The notes below the pieces were generated by a model, which worked only from the letters and a program-made list of their open reading frames with translations, ran no database searches and was not told the DNA's origin. Below, piece after piece: positions 15,638 through 23,768 of a stretch of 64,000 nucleotides of DNA. The stretch covers positions 1-64,000 of the forward strand of contig DATAWX010000017.1 in assembly GCA_036266995.1 (NCBI GenBank), read 5' to 3'. The stretch is from GCA-003244245 sp036266995. GTDB taxonomy: Bacteria > Actinomycetota > Actinomycetes > Mycobacteriales > Pseudonocardiaceae. The position numbers and the translations under genes are program-made. Numbering within the stretch: position 1 is the first letter of the stretch; every line of letters begins with the position of its first letter.

Positions 15638-18352
15638 TTACCCGATCTGGGTGGGGACGTGCGCAGCGGGCGTCGGCGGAGCACTCAGGGGCACCGGCAT
15701 GCACGCGGAAACGGTGAAGATCGACGCCAGCTCGTTGCGCCGGCCGATGCCCAGCTTCGCGTACACCTGACCTAACGCATTGTCGACCGTGCGCACCGCA
15801 ACCACCAGCCGAGCCGCGATCGCCCGGCTAGACAGCCCACTGGCGGCCAGCCGGGCAATCTCCAGCTCGCGGGGAGTGAGGCCGACAGGTTCGTCGAACC
15901 GCGTCAGTGCTGGCGTGCTGGCGCCCTCGCAGGCCGCCACCAGCGCCGCAGCGCGAACCGCGGAAGCCGCGGCGCTGCCAGTACGGCCGACCCGCCGGTG
16001 CGCGCAGGCAGCCACGGTGGCCGCCTCCGCAGCGAGCAGATTCGCTCCCAGCCCAGCGAAGGAAGAGGCGACCTCATCGAGAGCTGTGCCGTCGGCGGCC
16101 AGCAGCGCCTGGACATGGCTAGCGAACACCTGCGCGAGGTCGCCCTGCACGACAGTGGCCAGCTCGACCAGCCGGATTGCCACGCGGGCGGGCGCGCCGA
16201 GCCGGGCCACATCGTGCAGGGCGATCAGCTCACAACCCGCCTGACCGCACCGTTCGGCCTGCGCGGCCGTACTCAACGCCAGCTCGACCGCTGCCGTGAT
16301 CTCACCGCGAGCCGCGGCCTCCCAGGCGTGGACGGGCCCCGACCAGGTGTCGAACAGCCGCATCGCCGGCCCGGACAGCGCATCCATCTGGGTCTGCGCT
16401 GTCTGGGCGTAGCTCAGGTCCCCGGCAATCGCGGCCACGCGGGCCAGAGCGTCGAGGCCGACCCGGGTGATGAAACCCTGATACGGGTGCAGCCTGGCCG
16501 GACCGCCGACAGTCCCGACCACCTCTCGCATCCAGCCCGCGGCCGTGACCATCGCACCCCGGGCTTCGGCGATCCCGCCGCGCACGAGTGCCCAGATCGC
16601 GACGCTCACCGGTGACCGGGCAGCAAGTGCCTGCTGGTAACCGGGTTCGGCCAGCGCTGCCGCCGCCGCGAGCTGGCCACTGCGCACAAGAGCGGTGGCT
16701 TGAGTGGCGGCCAGCTCGTCCAGCACCAGCAGCGAGCCCTCACCAAGCGACTGACGTCCCAGTTCGAGGCCCCGTGTAGCAGTAGCGATGGCGTCGTCGT
16801 AACGGCCACAGGCGACCAGCGCCATCGTCGTCGTAACCATCGCTTCCAGCGCCACCGGCTTCGGTACATGTGGGTCGTCCGGCACGGAATCCAGGATGGC
16901 CAGCGCCTGCGGGCAACGGCCCGCGTGTAGCAGGAACCGGCCGCGCAGGGCCAGCAACCCGGCCAGCTGAGCCGGCTCGGTGATGTGTGCCGCGGCCTCA
17001 TCGAGCACGGCTTCAGCCGGGGCGGGCCGGTCCAGGCCCCAGAACAGGTTCAGCGCACGGACGCCAGCGACCTCCGCCCGCTCGGCATCGTTGCGTGCCT
17101 GCGCCAACTGGCCGACCAGCAATTCCTCGGCCAACCCTGCCTGGCCCTGGCCGACTAGAGCCTGAGCCAACAACCGTTGCGCAGGCCAGCCGCCACCGCT
17201 GTCTGCGGCGGCCCTGCACAGCCGCTCGGCAAGCCGGTAGTTCAGCGCGGCGAGCGCCCAACGGGCTGCGGTGACCAACAGCCCTGGCTCGCCCAGCTTG
17301 CCGGCCTCCAGATTCCAGACCGCGATCCGCACCACGTCCTCGGGCCGGAGTCCGTCGACCGAGCCGGCCGCCTCGGCCAGCATCGCGTGCACGGTGCGCT
17401 TGCGCAGCGGCGGCGTCTGGGCCCGGATGACCTCGCCGAACAACGGATGCCCCAGCCGTACTCGGATGTCCGGACCAGTCATCTCGGTAACCAGTAACCC
17501 GGCCCGCTCGGCCGCCTCCACGTCGGTCGCAGATGCCCCGGCCCGAGCCAGCACACCGACCTCCAGCGGTTCACCGAAGGCCACCAGTTCGCCGACGACC
17601 CGTACCGCGTGGGGTAAGCCGCCGATCCGCGCCTGGATCAACTCAACCAGCTGCGGCGGTGCACTAACCGGTCCAGCCCAGTGCCAGATGCCCTCGACGC
17701 AGCTCAGGGCCCCAGTCTGGCGACCGCCACGGACCAGCTCTCGTAGGTAGAGGATGTTGCCGTGGCTGAGCTGCCACAGCTGCTCTTTGGTCAGCCCGTC
17801 CACCGGAGCGTCCAGTGCAGCTTCGATCAACTCGCCGACCTCTGTGCGGGCCAGCGCCTGGACCTCCAACCGCTCGGCCGCACCGTCCTTCCACAATGCC
17901 GTGACTGGCTCAGGCGCGGGCTCCCCGCTGCGCAGCGTGGCGACCACGAAAGCGACACCGGTAATCACCAGGTGGTAGACCAGCGCGGCCGAGGCATCAT
18001 CCAGCAGGTGTGCGTCATCGACGCCGAGCACCACCCGCCGCCCACCGGCCTGGGAGGTCAACCACTCCCCGGCCCGCTGCAACACCTGCAGATGGGTTGA
18101 ACCATCCCCAGCTGCAGGTAGCAGGTGCGCCATAGCGCCGAACGGGATCGCGGCCACCGCCCGCGAAGCAGCCGCCCACCCCGTAAAACACCCCTGAGCG
18201 CCAGCCCCGGCGAGGGCTTCGCGAGCCAACCGCGTCTTGCCCACCCCCGGCGCCCCGGCCAACAACAGCCCCCGAAACTGGCCATCACCGAGGATGCGAT
18301 CGATGATCGATAGTTCTTCGCGCCGCCCGATCAGCGGCCAGTTCGCGACCAT
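15638..18352 (-). CDS. LuxR-family transcriptional regulator with N-terminal AAA ATPase (LAL type)
   Basis: 904 aa. Walker A is GAPGVGKTR near residue 35, Walker B is VVLGVDDAHLLDD near 110, a long Ala-rich TPR-like region follows, and the C-terminal LuxR HTH reads LTPRELEIARLAASGLSSRA then IAARLVVAVRTVDNALGQVY. GGAGGGAGGGG lies upstream of ATG 18352, a little far (about 12 bases). It is divergent from the C1 protease gene and upstream of the HTH/patatin genes on its own strand, so it is the likely local activator of this island. It shares only family-level similarity with the LAL at 7903. Confidence 0.92.
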   Translation of the reverse strand: MVANWPLIGRREELSIIDRILGDGQFRGLLLAGAPGVGKTRLAREALAGAGAQGCFTGWAAASRAVAAIPFGAMAHLLPAAGDGSTHLQVLQRAGEWLTSQAGGRRVVLGVDDAHLLDDASAALVYHLVITGVAFVVATLRSGEPAPEPVTALWKDGAAERLEVQALARTEVGELIEAALDAPVDGLTKEQLWQLSHGNILYLRELVRGGRQTGALSCVEGIWHWAGPVSAPPQLVELIQARIGGLPHAVRVVGELVAFGEPLEVGVLARAGASATDVEAAERAGLLVTEMTGPDIRVRLGHPLFGEVIRAQTPPLRKRTVHAMLAEAAGSVDGLRPEDVVRIAVWNLEAGKLGEPGLLVTAARWALAALNYRLAERLCRAAADSGGGWPAQRLLAQALVGQGQAGLAEELLVGQLAQARNDAERAEVAGVRALNLFWGLDRPAPAEAVLDEAAAHITEPAQLAGLLALRGRFLLHAGRCPQALAILDSVPDDPHVPKPVALEAMVTTTMALVACGRYDDAIATATRGLELGRQSLGEGSLLVLDELAATQATALVRSGQLAAAAALAEPGYQQALAARSPVSVAIWALVRGGIAEARGAMVTAAGWMREVVGTVGGPARLHPYQGFITRVGLDALARVAAIAGDLSYAQTAQTQMDALSGPAMRLFDTWSGPVHAWEAAARGEITAAVELALSTAAQAERCGQAGCELIALHDVARLGAPARVAIRLVELATVVQGDLAQVFASHVQALLAADGTALDEVASSFAGLGANLLAAEAATVAACAHRRVGRTGSAAASAVRAAALVAACEGASTPALTRFDEPVGLTPRELEIARLAASGLSSRAIAARLVVAVRTVDNALGQVYAKLGIGRRNELASIFTVSACMPVPLSAPPTPAAHVPTQIG

Positions 18353-18782
18353 GGCCCGCGCACCCCTCCCTCCAGTACGCCACGTTGTGTTGATCGGGTG
18401 CTGCGTGCGGAATCCATGACAGTTGCCATCCGGGGTGGCTCAGACCCTGCCTACATCAGAGTCGGGCTGCCGACTCCGTGATACATCCCTCAACGACATG
18501 GAACGTCAGGTCGGGTCAGGGCTCGGCGACTAGGCCGATCCGGTGACCAACGTCAGAAGCGCGGGAGCGGGTATTCCGGCTCCTTCAACCTGGCCGTGGC
18601 GTGTCGATCAATAGCGGAGTCGGCCGAATGGCCTAATTTTCGGGCCGTTGTTGGCACAAGCGGTATCAGCGCCTGGTCCTGCGTTCTCTCCATGTGTCAA
18701 GACCACCGCAGCAGAGGAGGTCGTCGAGGCCGCACGATCGGAGAAATCTGTTAGCACCGCAGCCCACCAAGGGAGCACCGCC
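18353..18782. other. 430-bp divergent intergenic region between LAL and C1 protease genes
   Basis: No gene is supported. A 7-bp perfect hairpin (GAGTCGG at 18459-18465, CCGACTC at 18470-18476, 4-nt loop) lies in the middle and could be an operator or attenuator. An in-frame extension of the protease frame back to 18648 has no ribosome site. Promoters for both divergent genes should lie here; I could not place -10/-35 boxes with confidence. Confidence 0.45.
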
Positions 18783-19481
18783 ATGCCAGGCGCAGAGATC
18801 GTCACAGTCCGACTGCCAGAAGACCACGTCGGAGGTAAGCGTCTCGGGCGTCACGTCAGGCACGATCCGCGCTCCCGGCAGTTCCCGGCCACCCGGGCGC
18901 CACAGATCGTCAGCGTGACCCATCAGGCGGTCGGGTTGCCGCTCGATCAAGGCCATATCGGGTCGTGCACCGCCAACGCGCTGTGCGGTGCGCTGGATTC
19001 CTTCCCGAACTCCAGCGGCGGTACGGCGTTAAATGAAACCGACGCTATCGCACTCTACGAACTGGAAACCAAGCTTGAGGTCAACCCCTACCCGCCCAAT
19101 GATCCCGGCGGCAGCGGGCTGATGGTCTGCAAGGCAGCCACCCAGCAGGGGATGATCACCTCATACAGACACGCCTTTGGCATCCAGCATGCCCTCGAAG
19201 CGCTCGTGGTGCGCCCGGTCATCACCGGCGTCAACTGGTACAGCAGTTTCGACCGACCCGACCCACAGACCGGGCTCGTCGAAATTACCGCGGACGCCGC
19301 GATCCGAGGTGGCCACGAGATCGTCGCCGACGGCATCGACGCCGACAATCAACTGGTCTGGTTCTGGAACAGCTGGGGCACCCAATTCGGCCTCGGTGGG
19401 CGCTTCTGCATGACCTTTGACACCTGGGACCGGCTGCTACATGAACAGGGCGACGTCACCGTCCCGATGAAGTACAGCTAG
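18783..19481 (+). CDS. Papain-family (C1A) cysteine protease, cytosolic
   Basis: 232 aa from ATG 18783, with GGGAG 7 bases upstream. The catalytic set is visible: Gln56 and Cys62 in DQGHIGSCTANAL, His178 in RGGHEIVADG and Asn196 in WFWNSWGTQFGLGG. There is no signal peptide and only a short N-terminal stretch (about 50 aa), so it lacks the usual inhibitory propeptide of secreted papains. It starts a three-gene run with the subtilase (7 bp downstream) and the alpha/beta hydrolase. An unprocessed cytosolic cysteine protease implies control at the level of expression or by a partner. Confidence 0.9.
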   Translation: MPGAEIVTVRLPEDHVGGKRLGRHVRHDPRSRQFPATRAPQIVSVTHQAVGLPLDQGHIGSCTANALCGALDSFPNSSGGTALNETDAIALYELETKLEVNPYPPNDPGGSGLMVCKAATQQGMITSYRHAFGIQHALEALVVRPVITGVNWYSSFDRPDPQTGLVEITADAAIRGGHEIVADGIDADNQLVWFWNSWGTQFGLGGRFCMTFDTWDRLLHEQGDVTVPMKYS

Positions 19482-19488
19482 GACGAAG

Positions 19489-21033
19489 ATGAGTGCGATA
19501 GACCTCACCTCTGGCGGTACCGGATCGGGCCGACCCAAGCGGCATGCGGGGCTGCCGCGAAGCGTGGTCAGTCCAGCGCTGCAGCCGGGGGTCCCGGAGG
19601 AGGTACGCCGACGAGTGGTGCCGGTAGGACCAGACCAGCGGAGCCCGGTGCTGGTCGAGCTGGATCTCACCGTCGATGTGCACACCGAGGACACCCGGCA
19701 GCGGTTCCTCGAACTGTATGATCATTCGTTACGGCTGGCCGGTGCCCCGAATCCGCGCCCGGTCGCGGACTGCTACGTCTCGTGCATGCTCAGCCCCCGG
19801 GAGATTCAGGATCTGGTGGCAGCCGACCGGGCGGCCGGCGCGGCCCGAACGGTGTTTCGGGTCTGGCCGGACTACACCTTGTACCCGCACCTGGACCGCT
19901 CGGTGTCCACCATCAAGTCCGACGCCGCCGTTCGTTCCTACGCGGCCACCGGCGAGGGAGTGACCTGGGCCGTCCTGGACAGTGGGATCGATCAGCATCA
20001 CCCGCATTTCGCCGGCGGCACCCTCACCGGCGCGGTGGCCAAGCTGCACCACGATTTCACTTACCTGCTGACCCCTGACGCGGAACCGCCGAAGGACCCG
20101 GACGCGGCATTGCTGGATCCCGAAGGGCACGGCACGCACGTGGGCGGCATCATCGCCGGCACCGTCCCAGACAAGCTCGTACCGGTCATCGTCACTGAGC
20201 AGCCCTCACAGGACGGGCTGCCCGGAGACTGGGTGACCCGGCAGCTCGACGCCGGCCGGACGCTCTCCGGGATCGCCTCCCAGTCGAAGCTGGTGAGCCT
20301 GAAGGTCCTCGCGTCCGACGGTGAAGATGGGCTGGTCACCTCGTCGAGCGCGGTGATCGCCGCGCTATATCACATCCGTGAAACGGTGAACTCGGGCGGC
20401 CGAGCGCTGATCATCCACGGCGCGAATCTGAGCCTGGGGTGTCGGTGGGACCCCGGCGACTACGCCGCCGGCCAGAGCCCGCTCTGCCAGGAGATCGACC
20501 TGCTGGTCGGAACCGGGGTGGTCGTGGTCGTCAGCGCGGGCAACAACGGCTACGCCGGTGCGGTCGGTCAAAGCTCCGACTCCCGTGGGGTGCTAGCGAG
20601 TATCACCGATCCGGGCAACGCCCAGGGGGCCATCACGGTCGGGTCCACCCACCGGGACAGCCCGCACCGGTACGGAGTGACCTATACCTCCTCCAAGGGC
20701 CCCACCCTGGACGGCCGACTCAAGCCCGACTTGTTGGCACCGGGGGAACGCATCACCTCCTGTGCGACCGGGCATCTGCGGGAGAAGATCGCCGACCTGG
20801 CGGCCGAGGCGGACGCCATCGCGGCCACCTACATCGAGGACAGCGGTACCTCGATGGCCGCGGCGCACGTCTCCGGCGCTATCGCGGCCTTCTTATCTGT
20901 ACGACGCGAGTTCGTCGGCCGGCCTCGCGAGGTGAAGGAACTCTTCACTACGAACGCGACGTCACTGGGCCGGGACCGCTTCCTGGAAGGACACGGCCTC
21001 ATCGACTTGATGCGGGCGTTATCGAATGTCTAA
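19489..21033 (+). CDS. Subtilisin-like serine protease (S8), no signal peptide
   Basis: 514 aa. Catalytic Asp164 (AVLDSGIDQHHPHF), His214 (EGHGTHVGGIIAG) and Ser455 (DSGTSMAAAHVSG) are present, with the oxyanion Asn in VVSAGNNGYAG. About 150 residues precede the catalytic domain and could act as an intramolecular chaperone; they contain no hydrophobic export signal. An insert of about 60 residues lies between the His and the LVSLKVL strand. The start ATG is 7 bases after the C1 protease stop, so the two are co-transcribed. Two different proteases made together in the cytosol is unusual. Confidence 0.93.
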   Translation: MSAIDLTSGGTGSGRPKRHAGLPRSVVSPALQPGVPEEVRRRVVPVGPDQRSPVLVELDLTVDVHTEDTRQRFLELYDHSLRLAGAPNPRPVADCYVSCMLSPREIQDLVAADRAAGAARTVFRVWPDYTLYPHLDRSVSTIKSDAAVRSYAATGEGVTWAVLDSGIDQHHPHFAGGTLTGAVAKLHHDFTYLLTPDAEPPKDPDAALLDPEGHGTHVGGIIAGTVPDKLVPVIVTEQPSQDGLPGDWVTRQLDAGRTLSGIASQSKLVSLKVLASDGEDGLVTSSSAVIAALYHIRETVNSGGRALIIHGANLSLGCRWDPGDYAAGQSPLCQEIDLLVGTGVVVVVSAGNNGYAGAVGQSSDSRGVLASITDPGNAQGAITVGSTHRDSPHRYGVTYTSSKGPTLDGRLKPDLLAPGERITSCATGHLREKIADLAAEADAIAATYIEDSGTSMAAAHVSGAIAAFLSVRREFVGRPREVKELFTTNATSLGRDRFLEGHGLIDLMRALSNV

Positions 21034-21059
21034 GTCCGATATGGAAAGAAGTGGTGGCC

Positions 21060-22319
21060 ATGGCTGCGCAGATCGGTGGACTACCGTACTGGGAAATCCA
21101 CTTCGACGAGAAGGGCGCGCTAGTCGACGACGGCCAACTGCCGGCCCAACTCCCAGACCACAACCTGTCCGACCTCTTCATCTTCTGCCACGGTTGGAAC
21201 AATTCCGTGGCCAGCGCTCGGGACCTCTATCAGGCGATGTTCACCTTGTTATCGGAACAGATCGGCGCCGCTCCGGCTGGCCGCCCGGCCGGCGCGGTCG
21301 GGGTCTTCTGGCCCGCGGTGGTCTTCCCCGAAGACGATCCGACCGCGCCGTCGGCCGCCGTACCGACCGGTCAGCAACTCGCGGCCGCGCTGGCGCCGGT
21401 CTTCCAACCGCCGCAACAACAAGCACTAGCTAAGATCGGCGAGCTGCTCGACACCAAGCCGGCGAACTCCGGGAAACTCCGGGAGGCCCACGCCCTCATT
21501 CGTAGCCTGGTGACCTCGCCAGATCTCGACGCGACCGAGGACACCGGGGAGCAAGCGGTGCTGACCCAGCCGACCGCGGCGGTCTTCGGGCACTTCGCCA
21601 GCATGTCCAAGTCCCCAGACGACGCCCAGGATCTGGGCGATTTCTTCCACACTCTCTGGGGTGGCGCCCGGGACGTGCTGCGGACCGCCAGCTACTACGA
21701 GATGAAGAACCGGGCAGGTGTGGTCGGCCGGACTGGTCTCGGGCCGCTGGTCAGCCAGCTCGTCCACGCCGGCGGGGAGCCGCGCGTTCACCTGCTCGGG
21801 CACAGCTTCGGCGCCCGGCTGGTCGCATTCGCGCTGTCCGGCCTGCCGGACGACCGACGCGGCGCCAACAGCCCGGTGAAGTCGCTGACTCTCATCCAGG
21901 GCGCCTTCTCCCATTTCAGCTTCGCCCGGCCGATGCCGATCGATGCCGCTCGCAACGGCGCCCTGGCCGCGGACCGTAATGGCGTCGATGGCCCGCTGCT
22001 GGCCACCTTCTCGGCAGCGGATCGGGCGGTTGGCTGGTGGTATCCGGCAGCATCACTGCTGAGCCACAGCGACAGTGAGAGCGTCCAAGACCTCACCTAC
22101 CGGTGGGGCGGGATGGGCCATGACGGCTACCAGGAGCAAGACGCCACGGAAATCGTCCTGCAACCTGCTGGCAAGCCATACACCTTCGATAATGGCCGCT
22201 TCTACCGGCTGAAAAGTGATGCCGTGATCGCGGCGAACCAGTCCGCGTTCTCCGGTGCGCACAGCGACATCCGCCACCCCGAGATCCTCTGGGCCATCCT
22301 CGCAGCAGCACTCGCCTGA
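21060..22319 (+). CDS. Alpha/beta hydrolase, probable serine lipase/esterase
   Basis: 419 aa from ATG 21060. The strand-turn LFIFCHGWNNSV is the oxyanion region, HLLGHSFGARLVAFALSG carries the nucleophile Ser (GHSFG), and GGMGHDGYQ near residue 355 probably holds the catalytic His. An extra 60-residue helical lid lies between. There is no signal peptide. It sits 26 bp after the subtilase and ends the three-gene run. The substrate is unknown; with the patatin opposite, lipids or acyl esters are a reasonable guess. Confidence 0.85.
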   Translation: MAAQIGGLPYWEIHFDEKGALVDDGQLPAQLPDHNLSDLFIFCHGWNNSVASARDLYQAMFTLLSEQIGAAPAGRPAGAVGVFWPAVVFPEDDPTAPSAAVPTGQQLAAALAPVFQPPQQQALAKIGELLDTKPANSGKLREAHALIRSLVTSPDLDATEDTGEQAVLTQPTAAVFGHFASMSKSPDDAQDLGDFFHTLWGGARDVLRTASYYEMKNRAGVVGRTGLGPLVSQLVHAGGEPRVHLLGHSFGARLVAFALSGLPDDRRGANSPVKSLTLIQGAFSHFSFARPMPIDAARNGALAADRNGVDGPLLATFSAADRAVGWWYPAASLLSHSDSESVQDLTYRWGGMGHDGYQEQDATEIVLQPAGKPYTFDNGRFYRLKSDAVIAANQSAFSGAHSDIRHPEILWAILAAALA

Positions 22320-22442
22320 TCGCTGCGCACCATCTGCGAAGATACGGCAGTTCACGGCTTGATCGAGTCGCCGCGCCGACCAGCCAAACCGGTCGGAACA
22401 TGCACAGCCGACCTCCGACGGCTGCTCAACAGAGGACTCGTC
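22320..22442. terminator. Possible weak terminator between hydrolase and mntH-like genes
   Basis: A 6-bp inverted repeat (CCGACC at 22376-22381, GGTCGG at 22391-22396) with a 9-nt loop lies between two convergent genes. There is no U-tract; termination here is a guess. Confidence 0.3.
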
Positions 22443-23768
22443 TCACCCGAAAAAGGCCACGAAAAAAGCGTTGTACAGCAGATACACGTTCAGCGCGATG
22501 ATTGTGGTGGCGATGCCGGTCGCTACCACGGTGGTGATCGGGCGGTTGACGAACGGGCCCATGACGTCCGCGCGGCGGGTGAGCAGCACCATCGGCACCA
22601 GGGCGAACGGGATGCCGAAGGACAGCACGATCTGCGACGCCACCAGGCTGTCGGTGGTGGGCAACCCCAGGCCCAGCACCACAAGCGCGGGCAGCATCGT
22701 CAACCCACGACGCAGGAACAGCGGGATGCGGCGGCGGATGAAGCCCTGCATGACGACCTGGCCCGCGTAGGTGCCCACGCTCGATGACGACAGCCCCGAG
22801 GCGAGCAGCGCGACCGCGAATGCTAGCGCCGCGCCGCCGCCGACCAACTGGCCGAGACCGGCGTGCGCCGCCTCGATCGAGTCGACCACCGAGTGGCCGG
22901 TGCGGTGGAACAGTGAGGCCGCGATGAACAGCATCGCCATGTTGGTCAGCCCGGCGACGCCGAGCCCGAGCAGGATGTCGAGCCGCTGGAAGCGCAGCAT
23001 CTCGCGGCGCTCGCCGTCGTCGCGGCAGACCACCCGGGACTTGGTCAACGCCGAGTGCAGGTATACCACGTGCGGCATCACGGTGGCGCCGATGATCCCG
23101 GCGGCCAGCAGCACGCTGTCGCTGCCGACGAAGCCCGGCACCAGGCCGGATGCGATGGCCGCGGGGTCGGCGCCGACCATCAACAGGTCGTAGGAGAACC
23201 CGAGAAACACGATGCCGAGCAGCCCGGTGATCGCCAGCTCGAAGCGTCGGTATCCGCGCTGCTCAAGCGCCAGAATCCCGAACGCGACAAGGGCGGTCAG
23301 CAGGCCGGCCGGGAACAGCGGCACGCGGAACAACAGGTTCAACCCGACCGCGGCCCCGACGAACTCGGCCAGATCGGTGGCCATCGCCACCAGCTCGGCC
23401 TGCACCCACAGACCGACAGATATCAAACGGGGGAGGTGCTCGCGGCACAGCTCAGGCAGGTCACGACCAGTGGCCACACCGGTCTTCGCGGACAGGTACT
23501 GCACCAGCATGGCCATGAGGTTGGCCATCACGATCACCCAGAGCAGCGCGTACCCGTACCGGGCGCCGGCCGAGAAATTCGTGGCGAAGTTCCCGGGGTC
23601 GATGTACGCGACCGCAGCGACGAAGGCTGGGCCGAGCAGCGCCACCACGCCGCGCAACCGCCCGCGAGATCGCAGCTCGCGCAACCCGCTCGACTGTACA
23701 ACCTGGAACTCACCGGGAACCGGCGGCAGCGGGTCAGCCGACTCCCGGTCAGCCTGCTCCAGGCTCAC
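22443..23768 (-). CDS. Nramp-family divalent metal transporter (MntH-like)
   Basis: 441 aa, 11 predicted TM helices. The TM1 metal site AAVAYIDPGNFATNF is intact (DPGN), and the TM6 region reads GIIGATVMPHVVYLHSAL (the MPH motif). It imports Mn2+ or Fe2+ with protons. The GTG start at 23768 overlaps the groEL stop as GTGA, so it is translationally coupled to the last gene of the propane-monooxygenase set. That places a metal importer under control of a di-iron enzyme operon. The N terminus is longer than in E. coli MntH by about 30 residues. Confidence 0.93.
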   Translation of the reverse strand: MSLEQADRESADPLPPVPGEFQVVQSSGLRELRSRGRLRGVVALLGPAFVAAVAYIDPGNFATNFSAGARYGYALLWVIVMANLMAMLVQYLSAKTGVATGRDLPELCREHLPRLISVGLWVQAELVAMATDLAEFVGAAVGLNLLFRVPLFPAGLLTALVAFGILALEQRGYRRFELAITGLLGIVFLGFSYDLLMVGADPAAIASGLVPGFVGSDSVLLAAGIIGATVMPHVVYLHSALTKSRVVCRDDGERREMLRFQRLDILLGLGVAGLTNMAMLFIAASLFHRTGHSVVDSIEAAHAGLGQLVGGGAALAFAVALLASGLSSSSVGTYAGQVVMQGFIRRRIPLFLRRGLTMLPALVVLGLGLPTTDSLVASQIVLSFGIPFALVPMVLLTRRADVMGPFVNRPITTVVATGIATTIIALNVYLLYNAFFVAFFG

